Shown one piece after another: positions 6,363-12,707 of a DNA stretch of 16,950 nt. Below the pieces are notes generated by a model. The model saw nothing but the letters and a program-made list of their open reading frames with translations. It was not told where the DNA came from and ran no database searches. The DNA is from Acidobacteriota bacterium (GTDB taxonomy: Bacteria > Acidobacteriota > Blastocatellia > Pyrinomonadales > Pyrinomonadaceae): assembly GCA_963169175.1 (NCBI GenBank), contig CAUJFK010000073.1, positions 1-16,950 of the forward strand. The letters are read 5' to 3'. The position numbers were made by a program, and so were the translations under genes. Numbering within the stretch: position 1 is the stretch's first letter; every line of letters starts with the position of its first letter.

Positions 6363-6436
6363 AATGTTGTAAAGGGCAAAAGGCGGCAGGTCAACGAGCG
6401 GCCTGTAAGAAACAGGCGGCTCATGTCAATAACATT
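6363..6436 (+). other. Possible structured leader of the Crp/Fnr gene
   Basis: In the long gap before the regulator an outer helix, AATGTTGT (6363-6370) with ATAACATT (6429-6436) and one G-U, encloses a hairpin at 6396-6422. The inner hairpin is GAGC-G-GCCTGT, loop AAGAA, ACAGGC-G-GCTC, a 10-bp stem with one G-G mismatch. No known riboswitch class is recognised. Elsewhere in 6068-6558 I see no convincing gene; a 39-codon open frame from GTG at 6253 lacks a ribosome-binding site. Confidence 0.4.
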
Positions 6437-6558
6437 AAGGATTCGATCTTGGGTAAATTGGCGGGATCTGTTGCCCGGCCGATAGGTACATCAGAAATTT
6501 TACGTCAGATATTCGGAAAATTGAGCGGAATGGCACTTTACGGGAGGTAGTAAGGCAA

Positions 6559-7389
6559 ATGCAAGGTTACAAGGCCGATTCAGGATTCGCTCAGCGGACG
6601 GCGGAGATCGATATTTCGACCCTCGCCCCTGAATTCCGGATAAATGACGTGATACGAACTACCTACGAAAAGGTCGGGCTGGAATCCCTGGAAGCGGTGC
6701 GAAGCCTGCCCGCCCGCATCGGCATCGGCGGGTTGCCGCCGGTCCTGCTGAACAAGGTCAGGCCATTGCTGAAATATGTCCAACTGACAAAGGATGAATA
6801 TCTTTTCCAGCAGGATGACAAGGTCGAGTTTATTTACTTCCCGGAAACCGCGGTGATCTCAGAATTTCAGATGCTTGCGGATGGGCGGACGATCGAAGTT
6901 GCTGTTACGGGATCGGAAAGCGCTGTAGGTATTGCGGCCGTCTGGAGCACTTTGCCCGCCGTCAATTGCGCACAGGTTTGCGTTGGCGGAACAGCGTATA
7001 AGATCGAGATCGACGTGCTCGAGCGCGAATTGACCTATAGCCGCCCACTGCAAAGGTGGCTTCACGATCAGCTGAATGTTTATATTAAGCAGCTTTCGCA
7101 AAAGGTCATCTGCAACACACACCATGCTGTCGAGGAACGTTTCTGCACGTGGCTTTTGATGCTGCATGACCGAAGCCTGAAGAGCAAATTCAGCCTAACA
7201 CAGGAATATATCGCAGGCGTCCTTGGTGTTTATCGGCCGAGCGTTACCTGCATGGCAAAGGCGCTTCGAGAAAAGAATGTTATTGACTACGTTCGCGGCC
7301 AGATATTTATTACCGACAAGCACAAATTAAGGAAGATGTCCTGTGCATGTTACAGCGAACTTCCTTCACTCATCAGCTACGCACGCTGA
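6559..7389 (+). CDS. Crp/Fnr-family transcriptional regulator
   Basis: This 276-residue DNA-binding regulator has an N-terminal extension of about 55 residues with no recognised fold. A cyclic-nucleotide-binding-like beta roll follows (about 60-155), including Y-L-F-Q-Q-D-D and F-I-Y-F-P-E-T-A-V-I-S. A long dimer helix (163-205) leads to a winged helix-turn-helix (about 210-253): L-T-Q-E-Y-I-A-G-V-L-G-V-Y-R-P-S-V-T, then G-Q-I-F-I-T-D for the wing. The cAMP-binding R-S/T-A signature of Crp is not evident, and there is no N-terminal Fnr-type Cys cluster, so the signal is unknown. C262 and C264 near the C-terminus are odd. The ATG at 6559 is supported by GGGAGGT (6542-6548), ten bases upstream. 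It is alone on its transcript and ends before a good terminator. Confidence 0.88.
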   Translation: MQGYKADSGFAQRTAEIDISTLAPEFRINDVIRTTYEKVGLESLEAVRSLPARIGIGGLPPVLLNKVRPLLKYVQLTKDEYLFQQDDKVEFIYFPETAVISEFQMLADGRTIEVAVTGSESAVGIAAVWSTLPAVNCAQVCVGGTAYKIEIDVLERELTYSRPLQRWLHDQLNVYIKQLSQKVICNTHHAVEERFCTWLLMLHDRSLKSKFSLTQEYIAGVLGVYRPSVTCMAKALREKNVIDYVRGQIFITDKHKLRKMSCACYSELPSLISYAR

Positions 7390-7411
7390 AACAAGTTGCC
7401 CCACACGAGAG

Positions 7412-7449
7412 CAGGCCGGCTTCGCATATTTTGCGTGGCCGGCTTGTTT
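7412..7449 (+). terminator. Terminator of the Crp/Fnr gene
   Basis: CAGGCCGGC (7412-7420) pairs with GCCGGCTTG (7438-7446), nine pairs with one G-U. An internal 2x2 mismatch follows, then CGCA/TGCG closing a TATTT loop. T-T-T follows the stem. It starts 23 bases after the regulator stop. Confidence 0.7.
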
Positions 7450-7671
7450 CTTGGATCGCGTCCGCCTCGCATAGCGGGCTGTTAAGGGAAACTCCTTACT
7501 CAAGCTTGCCAATTTCCTTATATTCCAGAAGTCCGGGTTTTGTTACATTCGAATCATTCAATGATGATCGGTCGGTCGCCGAGGGCCATACGGTGGAAAC
7601 CAGGCGGGTCGCGTTTGAAATCGAATTTGAAGGGCCTGCGGGTCATTCAGGAACGAGCCAGGGTGGGTAAG

Positions 7672-7752
7672 GTGCGGCCCGTTGGGCGGCACTTGAAAGT
7701 TGTAGGCTGGAAAGCACTGGTGGCTCCTGTGCTTTCTGGCTCTAACTTTCAA
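7672..7752 (+). other. Two abutting hairpins, possible structured RNA
   Basis: The first hairpin (7672-7692) is GTGC-G-GCCC, loop GTT, GGGC-G-GCAC: eight pairs around one G-G mismatch. The second starts on the next base: an outer 9-bp stem, TTGAAAGTT (7693-7701) with AACTTTCAA (7744-7752), and an inner 8-bp stem, GAAAGCAC (7710-7717) with GTGCTTTC (7729-7736), separated by an asymmetric internal loop. No T-run follows, so it is not a standard terminator, and I do not recognise an RNA family. The strand is assumed. The rest of 7450-7864 shows no convincing gene; a weak GC-rich inverted repeat, CGGCCCG/CGGGCCG, lies at 7794-7837. Confidence 0.5.
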
Positions 7753-7864
7753 TAACGAGGTTTTACAGTTATTAGAGGATCTTCCCAAAAAGGCGGCCCG
7801 TCGGGCAAAGTGATCTAAGTGTCCGCCAGGCGGGCCGTTCCTCTAGTTCAGGAGTTTTGCCAAT

Positions 7865-8023
7865 GTGCATCCAAGCGTCATTGTAATTCACGATACGAAT
7901 GACCGGTACGATTACGAGTCGGTCCGGCAATGGTTCGCGAGCAGCAGTCTTCAAACCTACGAGGCCGCGACGGACTGGAAAATCGGGTCACCGAACACGA
8001 ATTCGTCTCGATCCTTTTGGTAG
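7865..8023 (+). pseudogene. Fragment resembling the N-terminus of a response-regulator receiver domain
   Basis: A GTG at 7865 follows AGGAG (7850-7854) at a 10-base spacing and opens 52 codons to TAG at 8021. An in-frame stop (7844-7846) prevents a longer start. The product begins V-H-P-S-V-I-V-I-H-D-T-N-D, then S-V-R-Q-W-F-A-S-S-S and Y-E-A-A-T-D. This follows the beta1, acidic pocket, helix 1 and beta2 pattern of receiver domains. The fit breaks near 7976. Reading one base back from 7978 gives E-N-R-V-T-E-H-E-F-V-S-I-L-L-V-G-I-P to a stop at 8050-8052, which looks like helix 2 and beta3, but with no Asp at the phosphorylation site. The simplest reading is a degraded, frameshifted and truncated receiver domain. 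A real short protein is the alternative. It converges on the kinase gene. The similarity is judged by eye only. Confidence 0.45.
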
Positions 8024-8060
8024 GCATCCCGCGCCGGCGGATAACGCACTAACTGCCCGC

Positions 8061-11000
8061 CTATTTATCGCTGCATGCCAGCCTGAACCCCAGGAACGGA
8101 AATTTTCGGTCAGGTGAGACTCCCTGGCGGAGTGTGAGAAGAAGGTTCGTTTTGTTAAGGCCCGCGATGCCTTCCTTTGTGTACGAAACGCCGCGAACCG
8201 TGATTTTTCCCGCAATGCTCTCCTGTTTTTCGGCCGGAAATCCCGGATAGAAATCCATTTGTGATGAGGTCCATTCCAGAAGGTTTCCCATCATATCTTC
8301 TATTGCGCCGATCTCGGTCTCGTCGCGGTCCGTGCCAACTGCGCGAGCGGTTCCAGACGCGAAATTTGTCCGGTCCGGCATCCACTGATCTCCCCACGGG
8401 AACACATTGTCCTTGGCGCCGCTTCGGGCCGCATATTCCCATTCCTGTTCGGTCGGAAGCCGGCACGGAACACCGACACGTGCCGAGACCCAATCGGCAA
8501 ACGCATTAGCGTCGAGATATGAAACATTGCCCACGGCGAACTTTTCGCGGCCTAAGGGCGGAGCACCGCCGCTCCAATCCGTCGGCGGATCGAAATTTTT
8601 GTCACGAACAAATTGGGCATACTCTTCATTCGTTACCTCGGTGCGGTCGAGATAGAAATCACCAACGACGACCGGATGGGCTGGATACTGGCTCGCGTAG
8701 ATACGCTCATCGGACGGATCGGCCTCGTTTCGGCCCATCATGAACTGGCCGCCTTTTATGAGCACCATTTTGTCCTTTACACGAGCCGGCAGATCGGGAG
8801 CGGGAGTCGGGGTTGGAAGATCCGCTGCGCGGTTATCGATAACGTTTGAAACGGCTGATCCGCCAGGTGCGACAACGAAATAAACCAGCACGGAACCAAG
8901 CCCGACGACCGCAAAAGCTCCGGCCAGCAAAGCGGCCCACATTCGACGCGGGCGGGCGGTCGCGACCGTTATCTGCTCGGTGTCGGTCGGGCCGGTCGAG
9001 GTCGTGATCGTCATCGGACGTCCGGGCGAATACATCTCAAGGCTTGGCTGGGTCGCGCCGGCAACGTTTGGTGCTGAATCTCGATCGATCGAATCGTCAC
9101 GCCGTGACCTGCCCTGGCTTTCTGACAGCGCCTGTGCCGCCTCTTCAGCCTTGATCCGAGCAGAGTGTTCCAGTGCCCGCAATTCGGCCTCGCTTGTTGC
9201 CTTGGCCTGGGCTTCGGCCAACTGGCCCATCAACTGCCGCTGAATGCTGTCAAAATTTTCCTGATCTTCACGCGTCCTTGACCGGGCAGACTCTTCCGCC
9301 CGAAGGCGGGCCGCTGCCTCTTCTGCACGCTTTTCCGCCTCAAGCTGGGCCCGCTTTTCAGCTTCGTCGATACGTTTCTGGGCTGAGATTATCTCTTCGG
9401 CAAGCCGCTTGGCTTCCTGTTCCGCACGCCGGCGGGCGGCATCGGCCTTTTCGCGCTTTCGCGCCTCCATTTCAGCAAGTGAACGTGCTTCATCGGCCCG
9501 CTTTTGCGCTTGGACAGCGTGATTCTCAAGCCGGCTCGCTTCTTCGCGGATGCGGGCGGAGGCCTGCGCTTCAGCAAGTTGCCGGCGCTCGGCTTCGGCG
9601 GCGGCAATTCGTTCGATCTCTGCTTCTACCTTTTTGCGTTTTGCTTCCGCTTCGGCACGGCCGCGTGCCTCGATCTCAGCTTGTTTACGGGCAGCCTCGT
9701 ACCGGCGAAGGGCATCGGCGGCCTCCTGCGCCAGATTTACTACGGCTTGTTCTGCCTGCTTTCGCGTGCCTTCTTCCTGCTGGCGGTGCCGTGCTTCGCG
9801 TTCGGCTATCTCACGCTGTTCCTGGGCCCGATGCTGCGCTTCCAGCGCAGTTTTTGCAAGTTGATTCGCGCGTTCTTCTGCCTCTTCACGCGCGTGTGCT
9901 TCGATTGCGAGCTTTCGTGCTTCGGCCTCGGCACGTTCGCGGGCTTCACGCTCGACCGCGAGCTTCTGTTCCATCTCGGCCTTTACTTCGCGACGGACAT
10001 CTTCTTCGATCTTCTGCTGTGCTTCAAGAAACTTTTGCCGTGCGGTTTCCGCCGCCCGTTGAGCTTCGTTGAATTCCTCGGCCAGTTTTTCCGCCTGGCT
10101 TACTTTTGTACGAGCTTCTTCCGCCCGGCCCTGGGCATCGATGAACCGCTGTTCAAGCTGTTCGTTTATTTCTGCTCCGGTCGGTTTTGGCTGATTGAAA
10201 TAGGTTGCGAGAATCTCGTTCTGATTTGAATCGAGATACGGCAGGTTGTAGCTTTTCCCATCCGCCGCCGACCATGCTTGTGTCGGGGCGGCGTGGAGCG
10301 GCGGGAATGATTCTTCGCGAAAGCTGACGGTCTTTGAGTTTGGATCGACAAAGGGGTGTTCACGCGTCGATACAAGCGCCTGCTCATATGCAGAAAGCAT
10401 CTCGTCCAGTGTCTGAAACCGCTTGTCCTGCTGCTTTTCCAATGCCCGCTGCAGCACAGCCTCGATCGCCGGCGCCGGCGGCAGATCGAACGCCGCGAAC
10501 GCCGGCACGGCCGCCTGCATGTGCTGGAACATTATGTTGGGCATCGAACTGCCGTCGAACGGCAGATGCCCGGTAAGCATTCGGTAAAGTATGACGCCGA
10601 TGCTGTAAATATCCGATCTGGCATCAACATTCTCGTTGTCCCACTGTTCCGGCGGCATATAGTGCGGTGAGCCGAGAAGGTTCGTGGTCTTTGCGAGGAT
10701 GAGCGAAGAAAAGGACTCGGTGTTTTTTATCTTCGCCAACCCGAAGTCGAGTACCTTAACTGCCTGTGCCAACGGTGCCCCGCGGCGGAGCATTACGTTC
10801 AGCGGTTTTAGGTCGCGGTGCGTAATGCCAAGTTTGTGCGCGGCGCTGACACCCATCGCCATCGGCTTTAGGACCTCAAAGGCTCGAGCCGGTGTAAGCG
10901 CGCCGTCCTGCCGCAGCATTTCTTCCAACGAAATGCCGTCGATGTATTCCATTACAAGGTAAAGCGTGTCGGCCACCTCGATACCGAAGTCAGTGACCGA

Positions 11001-11303
11001 GACCACATTCGGATGCTGGACGGACGCGACCAGAATGGCTTCCTGCGTAAAACGGACGAGTAGCGAAGGATCAGATTGGACAACCTCAGGCGAAATTATC
11101 TTAACGGCGTGGGTGGACTTTAGATGAACGTGTTTGGCGCGGTAGACCGAACCCATTCCGCCTTTTCCAAGCCTTTGTTCGAGCGTGTACCGTTTGTCCA
11201 GCGTGACGCCGCATTTGTTCGATACCATGAGCAGCGAATTGTCGTTTGGACAATAGTTGCTGTCGTCATCAAAGCAAAGTCGGCAATTGGGACACTCCTT
11301 CAT
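8061..11303 (-). CDS. Receptor-type Ser/Thr protein kinase with zinc ribbon, coiled coil and FGE-like domain
   Basis: This is a 1080-residue membrane kinase. A zinc-ribbon-like start has C4, C7 and C18 (C-P-N-C...Y-C-P-N-D). The Hanks-type kinase domain spans about 38-305: G-loop G-K-G-G-M-G-S-V (46-53), Lys68, Glu88, H-R-D-L-K-P-L-N (162-169, catalytic D164), D-F-G (186-188) and P-P-E (217-219). All key residues are present, so it should be active. Residues 375-730 form a very long Ala/Glu/Arg-rich coiled coil. One membrane segment lies near 788-812. A Pro-rich linker leads to an FGE/sulfatase-modifying-factor-like domain (844-1080; G-G-x-F-x-M-G, R-L-P-T-E-Q-E-W-E-Y-A-A-R, G-N-L-L-E-W-T, L-G-F-R-L-A). 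The paired catalytic Cys of true FGE are missing, so it probably senses or binds. It follows the secreted PEGA-like gene by 51 bp. The substrate is unknown. Confidence 0.93.
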   Translation of the reverse strand: MKECPNCRLCFDDDSNYCPNDNSLLMVSNKCGVTLDKRYTLEQRLGKGGMGSVYRAKHVHLKSTHAVKIISPEVVQSDPSLLVRFTQEAILVASVQHPNVVSVTDFGIEVADTLYLVMEYIDGISLEEMLRQDGALTPARAFEVLKPMAMGVSAAHKLGITHRDLKPLNVMLRRGAPLAQAVKVLDFGLAKIKNTESFSSLILAKTTNLLGSPHYMPPEQWDNENVDARSDIYSIGVILYRMLTGHLPFDGSSMPNIMFQHMQAAVPAFAAFDLPPAPAIEAVLQRALEKQQDKRFQTLDEMLSAYEQALVSTREHPFVDPNSKTVSFREESFPPLHAAPTQAWSAADGKSYNLPYLDSNQNEILATYFNQPKPTGAEINEQLEQRFIDAQGRAEEARTKVSQAEKLAEEFNEAQRAAETARQKFLEAQQKIEEDVRREVKAEMEQKLAVEREARERAEAEARKLAIEAHAREEAEERANQLAKTALEAQHRAQEQREIAEREARHRQQEEGTRKQAEQAVVNLAQEAADALRRYEAARKQAEIEARGRAEAEAKRKKVEAEIERIAAAEAERRQLAEAQASARIREEASRLENHAVQAQKRADEARSLAEMEARKREKADAARRRAEQEAKRLAEEIISAQKRIDEAEKRAQLEAEKRAEEAAARLRAEESARSRTREDQENFDSIQRQLMGQLAEAQAKATSEAELRALEHSARIKAEEAAQALSESQGRSRRDDSIDRDSAPNVAGATQPSLEMYSPGRPMTITTSTGPTDTEQITVATARPRRMWAALLAGAFAVVGLGSVLVYFVVAPGGSAVSNVIDNRAADLPTPTPAPDLPARVKDKMVLIKGGQFMMGRNEADPSDERIYASQYPAHPVVVGDFYLDRTEVTNEEYAQFVRDKNFDPPTDWSGGAPPLGREKFAVGNVSYLDANAFADWVSARVGVPCRLPTEQEWEYAARSGAKDNVFPWGDQWMPDRTNFASGTARAVGTDRDETEIGAIEDMMGNLLEWTSSQMDFYPGFPAEKQESIAGKITVRGVSYTKEGIAGLNKTNLLLTLRQGVSPDRKFPFLGFRLACSDK

Positions 11304-11354
11304 AAACGGCTTGGGCCTAAATAATACTTGACGCGATCTCGCGGCATTTTTTCG

Positions 11355-12626
11355 CTATTTCCTTTGGTTATATTTTATGTAGAACTGGTTCACCTCACTC
11401 CGGCCGGCGTCCTTTGTTCCAACACCGAGGGCCCCGATCGGATAGGTATTGTTCTGGTCCTCGATGATCCCGATCACGAACGTCCTGCCTGTTTCGCTGT
11501 CTTCCAGCCTGACGCGGAATACGTGGCCGCTGCCTGAAATGATCAGATTAAAGTATTTGCGGTTGCTGATGGTCCCGGCATAGGAGCTGATGCTGACCGG
11601 CGCAAGCGTTTCGGCCACGCGGCCGTTCTTGACCACGTAGCCGGTGAGCATGTATGGCAGGGCCGAGGCCGAACCTGTCAGTTCGATCAAGTAGTAATTT
11701 TTCGCATCTGCGGCCCTGACGACAAATCCAACGGCGCCGTCGTCGAGTGACCGGAGCGTCGTTTTTAGTTCAAAGTCCTTGTAATAGTTGTATCTTTCGT
11801 TTTTAAGCAAAGCGACGCCGGGGCCGTTCACGAGCATGCGTTTATTTTCGACCTTCCATCCGGGCGGCAGATCCCATTCGCCAGCGAGCCAGTTGGCCAG
11901 AAAATCCTCAGTGCTGGTCGTTCTGGTCAAAACTATCGGCACTTCGTTTCGGCCCGAACGCGTTTCAAGCTTGGCGACCGATGCTTCGGATATGTTTAGT
12001 TCGCGGGAAACGGGTTTGTACTCGACATCGGCCGGCCTGACCTCGATCCTGTAATCGCCTTCCTGCATTTGGCCGATCGCGGCCGTGCCGTTCTCGATCG
12101 GTACCATGCAGTAACCATCGACGCCCTGGGCGCCCGTTGCCGCGTTCTTTTGCACGCGGGCGTAACGCACTTCGCCTGCTTTTACGTTGGTCGTTACAAA
12201 TATGTCATACGTTATCGGCGCCAGGTTCACCGGCACGGTCACAAAACTTTGCTGAGCAACAGCGATCTCGGACTCTTCAGTAACATATCCGTCAAGCGAA
12301 ACGGTGAGCGAGTATTTGCCGGGCGGCACGTTCTCGAGCGTGAGCACTCCGTTCTTATCCGTCTTGCGTTCCTGGCTATACTTGCCGCCGCCCAGCGGTT
12401 TTATGGAAACTTCTGCATTTGGCTGCACGGTCGTGATCGCCAGGCCGGAAATACGTTGATAACGCACCTCAGGCACCTTTACTACCTTTATTACCTTCTG
12501 GATCCGCACGCGTGTTTTCGGCCTGCCATTACCGGTCTCGTCGATCTGACCGGCCACGCTGCCGGATATGAACACAACCGAGGCGATCGAAAGAATGGTG
12601 ATCGAGGTTTTATGCGCCCGTGACAT
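11355..12626 (-). CDS. Secreted protein with carboxypeptidase-regulatory/PEGA-like and LamG/DUF1080-like domains
   Basis: This 423-residue exported protein has a signal peptide at about 1-26 (hydrophobic I-T-I-L-S-I-A-S-V-V-F-I-S, cleavage after S-V-A-G). A beta-sandwich module (60-137) contains N-V-P-P-G-K-Y-S-L-T-V-S-L-D-G-Y, typical of carboxypeptidase-regulatory or PEGA domains, and a second beta region follows (140-235). The C-terminal part (about 240-420) looks like a concanavalin/laminin-G or DUF1080-type jelly roll, with W-K-V-E-N-K-R-M-L and F-V-V-R-A-A-D-A-K-N-Y-Y-L-I-E-L. That fold often binds glycans, but no binding or catalytic residues can be assigned. It lies between the Oar-like gene (81 bp upstream) and the kinase (51 bp downstream) on one strand. 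No strong ribosome-binding site precedes the ATG. The domain calls are by eye; the function is unknown. Confidence 0.75.
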   Translation of the reverse strand: MSRAHKTSITILSIASVVFISGSVAGQIDETGNGRPKTRVRIQKVIKVVKVPEVRYQRISGLAITTVQPNAEVSIKPLGGGKYSQERKTDKNGVLTLENVPPGKYSLTVSLDGYVTEESEIAVAQQSFVTVPVNLAPITYDIFVTTNVKAGEVRYARVQKNAATGAQGVDGYCMVPIENGTAAIGQMQEGDYRIEVRPADVEYKPVSRELNISEASVAKLETRSGRNEVPIVLTRTTSTEDFLANWLAGEWDLPPGWKVENKRMLVNGPGVALLKNERYNYYKDFELKTTLRSLDDGAVGFVVRAADAKNYYLIELTGSASALPYMLTGYVVKNGRVAETLAPVSISSYAGTISNRKYFNLIISGSGHVFRVRLEDSETGRTFVIGIIEDQNNTYPIGALGVGTKDAGRSEVNQFYIKYNQRK

Positions 12627-12644
12627 ATCTATTTAGAAGTACAT

Positions 12645-12681
12645 AAGGAGTGTGATGATCATATTGAACATAACACTCCTT
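12645..12681 (-). other. 9-bp inverted repeat between the Oar-like and PEGA-like genes
   Basis: AAGGAGTGT (12645-12653) and ACACTCCTT (12673-12681) form a perfect 9-bp stem with a 19-base loop. In the leftward transcript it starts 27 bases after the Oar-like stop and ends 19 bases before the next ATG. No U-run follows, so a simple terminator is unlikely; it may protect an mRNA end or attenuate read-through. One arm reads AAGGAG, a Shine-Dalgarno-like core, but too far from the ATG to act directly. Confidence 0.5.
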
Positions 12682-12707
12682 TAATGGCCGAGAAAAGTTC
12701 CAGCGGA

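Noticed and set aside
6253..6372. 39-codon frame starting GTG in the Crp/Fnr leader
   Set aside because: No Shine-Dalgarno and no recognisable similarity; it overlaps the proposed leader structure.
7347..7755. Two overlapping rightward open frames after the Crp/Fnr gene
   Set aside because: Both lack ribosome-binding sites, the first overlaps the regulator and its terminator, and the second reads through the two hairpins; no domain is recognised.
8064..8844. Active formylglycine-generating enzyme in the kinase C-terminus
   Set aside because: The fold motifs are present, but the Cys pair needed for catalysis is replaced in the stretch after V-R-G-V-S-Y, so an enzyme role is unlikely.
9173..10229. 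Long rightward open frames opposite the kinase coiled coil
   Set aside because: They lie antisense to an Ala/Glu/Arg-rich coiled coil whose codons seldom give stops on the other strand; the products are Leu/Phe/Arg-rich, low-complexity and have no ribosome-binding site.
12069..12623. 184-codon rightward open frame opposite the PEGA-like gene
   Set aside because: Its composition is Arg/His-rich with no recognisable domain, and the opposite strand has a convincing signal peptide and domains.
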